Notes under the pieces: model-generated
The model's input: only the letters and a program-made list of their open reading frames with translations
Databases searched by the model: none
Told to the model about the DNA's origin: nothing
Shown here: one piece after another, positions 1 to 10,510 of the stretch
How the letters are laid out: every line of letters begins with the position of its first letter
How positions within the stretch are numbered: position 1 is the stretch's first letter
Program-made: the position numbers and the translations under genes
Origin: Coriaria nepalensis
Taxonomy: Eukaryota > Streptophyta > Magnoliopsida > Cucurbitales > Coriariaceae
Direction: 5' to 3'
DNA length: 64,000 bases
Assembly: GCA_027186245.1 (NCBI GenBank)
Contig: CP114481.1
Coordinates: 35,123,501 to 35,187,500, forward strand

Positions 1-1278
1 CAAGGAAACTGTGCATTCGTTTAACCTTAAAATCATTTCAATGTGTCTTTTCAAGTGAATAACTTATTTCAAAGCAAGTCGAACGAATTCTATTTTTCCA
101 CTACAAACAGAAGTTTTTTGCATAACTTGCAAATGATCAATGCAAGGAAAGTGTCCATTTGATTAACCTTTAAATCATTTCAATGAGTCATTTCAAGTCA
201 ATAACTTATTTCAAAGCAAGTCGAACGAATTCTATTTTTGCACTAAAAATGCAAGTTTTGGGCATAACTTGCAAATGATCAATGCAAGGAAAGTGTGCAT
301 TAGTTTAACCTTAAAATCATTTGATTGAGTCATTTCAAGTCAATAACTTTTTTCAAAGCAAGTCGAACGAATTCTATTTTTGCACTACAACCACAAGTTT
401 TGTGCATAACTTGCAAATGATCAATGCAAGGAAAGTGTTCATTCGTTTAACCGTTAAATCATTTCAGAGAATCAATACAACTCAATAACTTATTTCAAAG
501 GAAGTCGAACGAATTCTATTTTTGCACTACAAACACAAGTTTTGTGCATAACTTGCAAATGATCAATGCAAGGAAACTATGCATTCGTTTAACCCTAAAA
601 TCATTTCAATGTGTCTTTCCAAGTCAATAACTTATTTCAAAGCAAGTCGAAAGAATTCTATTTTTGCACTAAAAATGCAAGTTTTGGGCATAACTTGCAA
701 ATGATCAATGCAAGGAAAGTGTGCATTCGTTTAACCTTAAAATCATTTGATTGAGTCATTTCAAGTCAATAACTTTTTTCAAAGCAAGTCGAACGAATTC
801 TATTTTTGCACTACAACCACAAGTTTTGTGCATAACTTGCAAATGATCAGTGCAAGGAATGTGTGCATTCGTTTAACATTAAAATCGTTTCAATGAGTCA
901 TTTCAAGTCAATATCTTATTTCAAAGCAAGTCGAACGAATTCAATTTTTGCACTACAAACACAAGTTCTGTGCATAACTTGCAAATGATCATTGCAAGGA
1001 AAGTGTGCATTCGTTTAACCTTAAAATCATTTCAATGAGTCATTTCAAGTCAATAACTTATTTCAAAGCAAGTCGAACGAATTCTATTTCTGCACTACAA
1101 ACAAAAGTTTTCTGCATAACTTGCAAATGATCAATGCATGGAAAGTGTGCATTCGTTTAACCTTAAAATCATTTCAATGAGTCATTTCAAGTCAATATCT
1201 TATTTCAAAGTAATTCGAACGAGCACTATTTTTTCACTACAAATGCAAGTTTTGTGCATAACTTGCACATGATCAATG
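1..1278 (+). repeat. Block A: 9-monomer higher-order unit, copy 1
   Basis: Nine monomers in a fixed order of variants. The unit begins with a monomer carrying AAACTGTGC and GTGTCTTTTC, then one with GTGTCCATTTGATTAACC, and ends with a monomer containing TAATTCGAACGAGCAC instead of the EcoRI site. The following 1,278 bp repeat the same order with roughly ten base differences that I could spot, so the pair is about 99% identical. The left boundary is arbitrary because the window cuts the array. Confidence 0.88.
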
Positions 1279-2556
1279 CAAGGAAACTGTGCATTCGTTT
1301 AACCTTAAAATCATTTCAATGTGTCTTTTCAAGTGAATAACTTATTTCAAAGCAAGTCGAACGAATTCTATTTTTCCACTACAAACAGAAGTTTTTTGCA
1401 TAACTTGCAAATGATCAATGCAAGGAAAGTGTCCATTTGATTAACCTTTAAATCATTTCAATGAGTCATTTCAAGTCAATAACTTATTTCAAAGCAAGTC
1501 GAACGAATTCTATTTTTGCACTAAAAATGCAAGTTTTGGGCATAACTTGCAAATGATCAATGCAAGGAAAGTGTGCATTCGTTTAACCTTAAAATCATTT
1601 GATTGAGTCATTTCAAGTCAATAACTTTTTTCAAAGCAAGTCGAACGAATTCTATTTTTGCACTACAACCACAAGTTTTGTGCATAACTTGCAAATGATC
1701 AATGCAAGGAAAGTGTTCATTCGTTTAACCGTTAAATCATTTCAGAGAATCATTACAACTCAATAACTTATTTCAAAGGAAGTCGAACGAATTCTATTTT
1801 TGCACTACAAACACAAGTTTTGTGCATAACTTGCAAATGATCAATGCAAGGAAACTATGCATTCGTTTAACCCTAAAATCATTTCAATGTGTCTTTTCAA
1901 GTCAATAACTTATTTCAAAGCAAGTCGAAAGAATTCTATTTTTGCACTAAAAATGCAAGTTTTGGGCATAACTTGCAAATGATCAATGCAAGGAAAGTGT
2001 GCATTCGTTTAACCTTAAAATCATTTGATTGAGTCATTTCAAGTCAATAACTTTTTTCAAAGCAAGTCGAACGAATTCTATTTTTGCACTACAACCACAA
2101 GTTTTGTGCATAACTTGCAAATGATCAGTGCAAGGAATGTGTGCATTCGTTTAACATTAAAATCGTTTCAATGAGTCATTTCAAGTCAATATCTTATTTC
2201 AAAGCAAGTCGAACGAATTCAATTTTTGCACTACAAACCCAAGTTCTGTGCATAACTTGCAAATGATCATTGCAAGGAAAGTGTGCATTCGTTTAACCTT
2301 AAAATCATTTCAATGAGTCATTTCAAGTCAATAACTTATTTCAAAGCAAGTCGAACGAATTCTATTTCTGCACTACAAACACAAGTTTTCTGCATAACTT
2401 GCAAATGATCAATGCAAGGAAAGTGTGCATTCGTTTAACCTTAAAATCATTTCAATGAGTCATTTCAAGTCAATATCCTATTTCAAAGTAATTCGAACGA
2501 GCACTATTTTTTCACTACAAATGCAAGTTTTGTGCATAACTTGCAAATGATCAATG
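1279..2556 (+). repeat. Block A: 9-monomer higher-order unit, copy 2
   Basis: Same variant order as 1-1278 at an offset of exactly 1,278 bp (9 x 142). Differences seen include the position near 296 (TAG versus TCG), near 473 (CAATAC versus CATTAC), near 616 (CTTTCC versus CTTTTC) and near 1101 (ACAAAAG versus ACACAAG). Confidence 0.88.
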
Positions 2557-3410
2557 CAAGGAAACTGTGCATTCGTTTAACCTTAAAATCATTTCAATGT
2601 GTCTTTTCAAGTCAATAACTTATTTCAAAGCAAGTCGAAAAAATTCTACTTTTGCACTACAAATGCAAGTTTTGGGCATAACTTGCAAATGATCAATGCA
2701 AGGAAAGTGTGCATTCGTTTAACCTTAAAATCATTTCAATGAGTCATTTCAAGTCAATAACTTATTTCAAAGCAAGTCGAACGAATTCTATTTTTGCACT
2801 ACAACCACAAGTTTTGTGCATAACTTGCAAATGATCAATGCAAGGAAAGTGTGCATTCGTTTAACCTTTAAATCATTTCAGAGAGTTATTCCAAGTCAAT
2901 AACTTATTTCAAAGCAAGTCGAACGAATTCTATTTTTGCACTACAGACAGAAGTTTTGTGCATAACTTGCAAATGATCAATGCAAGGAAAGGGTGCATTC
3001 GTTTAACCTGAAAATCATTTCAATGAGTCGTTTCAAGTCAATATCCTATTTCAAAGCAAGTCGAACGAATTCAATTTTTTTGCACTACAAACACAAGTTC
3101 TGTGCATTACTTGCAAATGATCATTGCAAGGAAAATGCGCATTCGTTTAACCTTAAAATCATTTCAATGAGTCATTTCAAGTCAATAACTTATTTCAAAG
3201 CAAGTCGAACGAATTCTATTTTTGCACTACAAACACAAGTTTTCTTCATAACTTGCAAATGATCAATGCAAGGAAAGTGTGCATTCGTTTAACCTTAAAA
3301 TCATTTCAATGAGTCATTTCAAGTCAATATCTTATTTCAAAGTAATTCGAACGAGCACTATTTGTGCACAACAAATGCAAGTTTTGTGCATAACTTGCAC
3401 ATGATCAATG
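2557..3410 (+). repeat. Six-monomer module, copy 1
   Basis: Six monomers, 854 bp, 2 bp longer than 6 x 142 because of a run of seven T before GCACTAC near 3074. Distinctive marks are GAAAAAATTCTAC, CAGAGAGTTATTCC, a GCATTACTTGC variant and TATTTGTGCACAACAAATG at the end. A 90-codon open frame at 2993-3262 exists only because stops are mutated in this module; the same frame recurs in the other two copies and is not a gene. Confidence 0.88.
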
Positions 3411-5255
3411 CAAGGAAACTGTGCATTCGTTTAACCTTAAAATCATTTCAATGTGTCTTTTCAAGTGAATAACTTATTTCAAAGCAAGTCGAACGAATTC
3501 TATTTTTGCACTACAAACAGAAGTTTTTTGCATAACTTGCAAATGATCAATGCAAGGAAAGTGTCCATTTGATTAACCTTTAAATCATTTCAATGAGTCA
3601 TTTCAAGTCAATAACTTATTTCAAAGCAAGTCGAACGAATTCTATTTTTGCACTAAAAATGCAAGTTTTGGGCATAACTTGCAAATGATCAATGCAAGGA
3701 AAGTGTGCATTCGTTTAACCTTAAAATCATTTGATTGAGTCATTTCAAGTCAATAACTTTTTTCAAAGCAAGTCGAACGAATTCTATTTTTGCACTACAA
3801 CCACAAGTTTTGTGCATAACTTGCAAATGATCAATGCAAGGAAAGTGTGCATTCGTTTAACCGTTAAATCATTTCAGAGAATCATTACAAGTCAATAACT
3901 TATTTCAAAGGAAGTCGAACGAATTCTATTTTTGCACTACAAACACAAGTTTTGTGCATAACTTGCAAATGATCAATGCAAGGAAACTGTGCATTCGTTT
4001 AACCTTAAAATCATTTCAATGTGTCTTTTCAAGTCAATAACTTATTGCAAAGCAAGTCGAAAGAATTCTATTTTTGCACTAAAAATGCAAGTTTTGGGCA
4101 TAACTTGCAAATGATCAATGCAAGGAAAGTGTGCATTCGTTTAACCTTAAAATCATTTCAATGAGTCATTTCAAGTCAATAACTTTTTTCAAAGCAAGTC
4201 GAACGAATTCTATTTTTGCACTACAACCACAAGTTTTGTGCATAACTTGCAAATGATCAATGCAAGGAAAGTGTGCATTCGTTTAACCGTTAAATCATTT
4301 CAGAGAATCATTACAAGTCAATAACTTATTTCAAAGGAAGTCGAACGAATTCTATTTTTGCACTACAAACACAAGTTTTGTGCATAACTTGCAAATGATC
4401 AATGCAAGGAAAGTGTGCATTCGTTTAACCTTAAAATCATTTCAATGAGTCATTGCAAGTTGATATCCTATTTCAAAGCAAGTCGAACAAATTCTATTTT
4501 TGCACTACAAACACAAGTTTTGTGCATAAATTGCAAATGATCAGTGCAAGGAATGTGTGCATTCGTTTAACATTAAAATCATTTCAATGAGTCATTTCAA
4601 GTCAATATCTTATTTCAAAGCAAGTCGAACGAATTCAATTTTTGCACTACAAACACAAGTTTTGTGCATAACTTGCAAATGATCAATGCAAGGAAAGTGT
4701 GCATTCGTTTAACCTAAAATCATTTCAATGAGTCATTGCAAGTTGATATCCTATTTCAAAGCAAGTCGAACAAATTCTATTTTTGCACTACAAACACAAG
4801 TTTTGTGCATAAATTGCAAATGATCAGTGCAAGGAATGTGTGCATTCGTTTAACATTAAAATCATTTCAATGAGTCATTTCAAGTCAATATCTTATTTCA
4901 AAGCAAGTCGAACGAATTCAATTTTTGCACTACAAACACAAGTTCTGTGCATAACTTGCAAATGATCATTGCAAGGAAAGTGTGCATTCGTTTAACCTTA
5001 AAATCATTTCAATGAGTCATTTCAAGTCAATAACTTATTTCAAAGCAAGTCGAACGAATTCTATTTCTGCACTACAAACAAAAGTTTTCTGCATAACTTG
5101 CAAATGATCAATGCAAGGAAAGTGTGCATTCGTTTAACCTTAAAATCATTTCAATGAGTCATTTCAAGTCAATATCTTATTTCAAAGTAATTCGAACGAG
5201 CACTATTTTTTCACTACAAATGCAAGTTTTGTGCATAACTTGCACATGATCAATG
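3411..5255 (+). repeat. 13-monomer unit carrying an extra dimer
   Basis: Thirteen monomers over 1,845 bp (13 x 142 minus 1; one base is missing at AACCTAAAATC near 4715). The order matches the 11-monomer unit that follows, except that a two-monomer pair is present twice (4405-4688 and 4689-4971). Confidence 0.85.
4405..4971 (+). repeat. Tandem duplication of a two-monomer pair
   Basis: The pair consists of a monomer with CATTGCAAGTTGATATCC followed by one starting CAAGGAATG. The pair at 4405-4688 is repeated at 4689-4971, whereas the neighbouring 11-monomer unit has it once (6250-6533). Confidence 0.85.
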
Positions 5256-6817
5256 CAAGGAAACTGTGCATTCGTTTAACCTTAAAATCATTTCAATGTG
5301 TCTTTTCAAGTGAATAACTTATTTCAAAGCAAGTCGAACGAATTCTATTTTTCCACTACAAACAGAAGTTTTTTGCATAACTTGCAAATGATCAATGCAA
5401 GGAAAGTGTCCATTTGATTAACCTTTAAATCATTTCAATGAGTCATTTCAAGTCAATAACTTATTTCAAAGCAAGTCGAACGAATTCTATTTTTGCACTA
5501 AAAATGCAAGTTTTGGGCATAACTTGCAAATGATCAATGCAAGGAAAGTGTGCATTCGTTTAACCTTAAAATCATTTGATTGAGTCATTTCAAGTCAATA
5601 ACTTTTTTCAAAGCAAGTCGAACGAATTCTATTTTTGCACTACAACCACAAGTTTTGTGCATAACTTGCAAATGATCAATGCAAGGAAAGTGTGCATTCG
5701 TTTAACCGTTAAATCATTTCAGAGAATCATTACAAGTCAATAACTTATTTCAAAGGAAGTCGAACGAATTCTATTTTTGCACTACAAACACAAGTTTTGT
5801 GAATAACTTGCAAATGATCAATGCAAGGAAACTGTGCATTCGTTTAACCTTAAAATCATTTCAATGTGTCTTTTCAAGTCAATAACTTATTTCAAAGCAA
5901 GTCGAAAGAATTCTATTTTTGCACTAAAAATGCAAGTTTTGGGCATAACTTGCAAATGATCAATGCAAGGAAAGTGTGCATTCGTTTAACCTTAAAATCA
6001 TTTCAATGAGTCATTTCAAGTCAATAACTTTTTTCAAAGCAAGTCGAACGAATTCTATTTTTGCACTACAACCACAAGTTTTGTGCATAACTTGCAAATG
6101 ATCAATGCAAGGAAAGTGTGCATTCGTTTAACCGTTAAATCATTTCAGAGAATCATTACAATTCAATAACTTATTTCAAAGGAAGTCGAACGAATTCTAT
6201 TTTTGCACTACAAACACAAGTTTTGTGCATAACTTGCAAATGATCAATGCAAGGAAAGTGTGCATTCGTTTAACCTTAAAATCATTTCAATGAGTCATTG
6301 CAAGTTGATATCCTATTTCAAAGCAAGTCGAACAAATTCTATTTTTGCACTACAAACACAAGTTTTGTGCATAAATTGCAAATGATCAGTGCAAGGAATG
6401 TGTGCATTCGTTTAACATTAAAATCATTTCAATGAGTCATTTCAAGTCAATATCTTATTTCAAAGCAAGTCGAACGAATTCAATTTTTGCACTACAAACA
6501 CAAGTTCTGTGCATAACTTGCAAATGATCATTGCAAGGAAAGTGTGCATTCGTTTAACCTTAAAATCATTTCAATGAGTCATTTCAAGTCAATAACTTAT
6601 TTCAAAGCAAGTCGAACGAATTCTATTTCTGCACTACAAACAAAAGTTTTCTGCATAACTTGCAAATGATCAATGCAAGGAAAGTGTGCATTCGTTTAAC
6701 CTTAAAATCATTTCAATGAGTCATTTCAAATCAATATCTTATTTCAAAGTAATTCGAACGAGCACTATTTTTTCACTACAAATGCAAGTTTTGTGCATAA
6801 CTTGCACATGATCAATG
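5256..6817 (+). repeat. 11-monomer unit
   Basis: Eleven monomers, 1,562 bp, with the same variant order as 3411-5255 minus one dimer. It ends with the TAATTCGAACGAGCAC marker monomer at about 6750. Confidence 0.86.
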
Positions 6818-7453
6818 CAAGGAAACTGTGCATTCGTTTAACCTTAAAATCATTTCAATGTGTCTTTTCAAGTGAATAACTTATTTCAAAGCAAGTCGAA
6901 CGAATTCTATTTTTCCACTACAAACAGAAGTTTTTTGCATAACTTGCAAATGATCAATGCAAGGAAAGTGTCCATTTGATTAACCTTTAAATCATTTCAA
7001 TGAGTCATTTCAAGTCAATAACTTATTTCAAAGCAAGTCGAACGAATTCTATTTTTGCACTAAAAATGCAAGTTTTGGGCATAACTTGCAAATGATCAAT
7101 GCAAGGAAAGTGTGCATTCGTTTAACCTTAAAATCATTTGATTGAGTCATTTCAAGTCAATAACTTTTTTCAAAGCAAGTCGAACGAATTCTATTTTTGC
7201 ACTACAACCACAAGTTTTGTGCATAACTTGCAAATGATCAATGCAAGGAAAGTGTTCATTCGTTTAACCGTTAAATCATTTCAGAGAATCAATACAACTC
7301 AATAACTTATTTCAAAGGAAGTCGAACGAATTCTATTTTTGCACTACAAACACAAGTTTTGTGCATAACTTGCAAATGATCAATGCAAGGAAACTATGCA
7401 TTCGTTTAACCCTAAAATCATTTCAATGTGTCTTTTCAAGTCAATAACTTATT

Positions 7454-7617
7454 TCAAAGCAAGTCGAACAAATTCTAGTTTTCTACTACAGAGACAACTT
7501 TTGTGCATAACTTGCAAATGATCATTGCAAGGAAAGTGTGCATTCGTTTAACCGTAAAATCATTTCAATGAGTCATTTCAAGTCAATAACTTATTTCAAA
7601 GCAAGTCGAACGAATTC
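7454..7617 (+). repeat. Block-H-type patch inside block A
   Basis: These 164 bases read the same as 58678-58841, including the block-H marks TAGTTTTCTACTACAGAG and ACCGTAAAATC, which I see elsewhere only beyond 58 kb. Both flanks are ordinary block A sequence. It could be a conversion tract, a reinserted excised circle, or an assembly join. Confidence 0.85.
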
Positions 7618-7667
7618 AATTTTTGCACTACAAACACAAGTTCTGTGCATAACTTGCAAATGATCAT

Positions 7668-7786
7668 TGCAAGGAAAGTGTGCATTCGTTTAACTTAAAA
7701 TCATTTCAATGAGTCATTTTAAGTCAATAAGTTATTTCTAAGCAAGTCGAACGAATTAAATTTTTGCACTACAAACACAAGTTTTG
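7668..7786 (+). repeat. Block-E/F-type patch inside block A
   Basis: These 119 bases read the same as 35610-35728, with the marks TTTAACTTAAAATC, CATTTTAAGTCAATAAG, TTATTTCTAAGC and GAATTAAATTTTTG. These marks recur in many monomers between 35 and 53 kb but in block A only here. Confidence 0.85.
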
Positions 7787-8378
7787 GGCATAACTTGCAA
7801 ATGATCAATGCAAGGAAAGTGTGCATTCGTTTAACCTTAAAATCATTTGATTGAGTCATTTCAAGTCAATAACTTTTTTCAAAGCAAGTCGAACGAATTC
7901 TATTTTTGCACTACAACCACAAGTTTTGTGCATAACTTGCAAATGATCAGTGCAAGGAATGTGTGCATTCGTTTAACATTAAAATCGTTTCAATGAGTCA
8001 TTTCAAGTCAATATCTTATTTCAAAGCAAGTCGAACGAATTCAATTTTTGCACTACAAACACAAGTTCTGTGCATAACTTGCAAATGATCATTGCAAGGA
8101 AAGTGTGCATTCGTTTAACCTTAAAATCATTTCAATGAGTCATTTCAAGTCAATAACTTATTTCAAAGCAAGTCGAACGAATTCTATTTCTGCACTACAA
8201 ACAAAAGTTTTCTGCATAACTTGCAAATGATCAATGCAAGGAAAGTGTGCATTCGTTTAACCTTAAAATCATTTCAATGAGTCATTTCAAGTCAATATCT
8301 TATTTCAAAGTAATTCGAACGAGCACTATTTTTTCACTACAAATGCAAGTTTTGTGCATAACTTGCACATGATCAATG

Positions 8379-9656
8379 CAAGGAAACTGTGCATTCGTTT
8401 AACCTTAAAATCATTTCAATGTGTCTTTTCAAGTGAATAACTTATTTCAAAGCAAGTCGAACGAATTCTATTTTTCCACTACAAACAGAAGTTTTTTGCA
8501 TAACTTGCAAATGATCAATGCAAGGAAAGTGTGCATTCGTTTAACCTTAAAATCATTTCAATGTGTCTTTTCAAGTCAATAACTTATTTCAAAGCAAGTC
8601 GAACGAATTCTATTTTTGCACTAAAAATGCAAGTTTTGGGCATAACTTGCAAATGATCAATGCAAGGAAAGTGTGCATTCGTTTAACCTTAAAATCATTT
8701 GATTGAGTCATTTCAAGTCAATAACTTTTTTCAAAGCAAGTCGAACGAATTCTATTTTTGCACTACAACCACAAGTTTTGTGCATAACTTGCAAATGATC
8801 AATGCAAGGAAAGTGTTCATTCGTTTAACCGTTAAATCATTTCAGAGAATCATTACAACTCAATAACTTATTTCAAAGGAAGTCGAACGAATTCTATTTT
8901 TGCACTACAAACACAAGTTTTGTGCATAACTTGCAAATGATCAATGCAAGGAAACTATTCATTCGTTTAACCCTAAAATCATTTCAATGTGTCTTTTCAA
9001 GTCAATAACTTATTTCAAAGCAAGTCGAAAGAATTCTATTTTTGCACTAAAAATGCAAGTTTTGGGCATAACTTGCAAATGATCAATGCAAGGAAAGTGT
9101 GCATTCGTTTAACCTTAAAATCATTTGATTGAGTCATTTCAAGTCAATAACTTTTTTCAAAGCAAGTCGAACGAATTCTATTTTTGCACTACAACCACAA
9201 GTTTTGTGCATAACTTGCAAATGATCAGTGCAAGGAATGTGTGCATTCGTTTAACATTAAAATCGTTTCAATGAATCATTTCAAGTCAATATCTTATTTC
9301 AAAGCAAGTCGAACGAATTCAATTTTTGCACTACAAACCCAAGTTCTGTGCATAACTTGCAAATGATCATTGCAAGGAAAGTGTGCATTCGTTTAACCTT
9401 AAAATCATTTCAATGAGTCATTTCAAGTCAATAACTTATTTCAAAGCAAGTCGAACGAATTCTATTTCTGCACTACAAACACAAGTTTTCTGCATAACTT
9501 GCAAATGATCAATGCAAGGAAAGTGTGCATTCGTTTAACCTTAAAATCATTTCAATGAGTCATTTCAAGTCAATATCCTATTTCAAAGTAATTCGAACGA
9601 GCACTATTTTTTCACTACAAATGCAAGTTTTGTGCATAACTTGCAAATGATCAATG
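8379..9656 (+). repeat. 9-monomer unit, copy of 1279-2556
   Basis: Same variant order as 1279-2556 at the 7,100-bp offset; the second monomer (8521) differs in type. It ends with the TAATTCGAACGAGCAC marker at about 9589. Confidence 0.85.
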
Positions 9657-10510
9657 CAAGGAAACTGTGCATTCGTTTAACCTTAAAATCATTTCAATGT
9701 GTCTTTTCAAGTCAATAACTTATTTCAAAGCAAGTCGAAAAAATTCTACTTTTGCACTACAAATGCAAGTTTTGGGCATAACTTGCAAATGATCAATGCA
9801 AGGAAAGTGTGCATTCGTTTAACCTTAAAATCATTTCAATGAGTCATTTCAAGTCAATAACTTATTTCAAAGCAAGTCGAACGAATTCTATTTTTGCACT
9901 ACAACCACAAGTTTTGTGCATAACTTGCAAATGATCAATGCAAGGAAAGTGTGCATTCGTTTAACCTTTAAATCATTTCAGAGAGTTATTCCAAGTCAAT
10001 AACTTATTTCAAAGCAAGTCGAACGAATTCTATTTTTGCACTACAGACAGAAGTTTTGTGCATAACTTGCAAATGATCAATGCAAGGAAAGGGTGCATTC
10101 GTTTAACCTGAAAATCATTTCAATGAGTCGTTTCAAGTCAATATCCTATTTCAAAGCAAGTCGAACGAATTCAATTTTTTTGCACTACAAACACAAGTTC
10201 TGTGCATTACTTGCAAATGATCATTGCAAGGAAAATGCGCATTCGTTTAACCTTAAAATCATTTCAATGAGTCATTTCAAGTCAATAACTTATTTCAAAG
10301 CAAGTCGAACGAATTCTATTTTTGCACTACAAACACAAGTTTTCTTCATAACTTGCAAATGATCAATGCAAGGAAAGTGTGCATTCGTTTAACCTTAAAA
10401 TCATTTCAATGAGTCATTTCAAGTCAATATCTTATTTCAAAGTAATTCGAACGAGCACTATTTGTGCACAACAAATGCAAGTTTTGTGCATAACTTGCAC
10501 ATGATCAATG
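9657..10510 (+). repeat. Six-monomer module, copy 2
   Basis: Matches 2557-3410 at an offset of exactly 7,100 bp, including the seven-T run and the TATTTGTGCACAACA end. It is part of the larger segment copied from 681-4170. Confidence 0.9.

Larger units (their letters stand above)
6818..8378 (+). repeat. 11-monomer chimeric unit
   Basis: The first part (6818 to about 7453) follows the 9-monomer order of 1-1278. Then come two patches of foreign monomer type (7454-7617 and 7668-7786), after which the sequence resumes as the copy of 681 onward at a 7,100-bp offset. Confidence 0.85.

Noticed and set aside
2993..3262. Open frame of 89 residues, repeated at 10093 and 13645
   Set aside because: It translates two successive satellite monomers; the two halves of the protein are near copies of each other. 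It recurs wherever the six-monomer module was copied, and has no domain or regulatory context.
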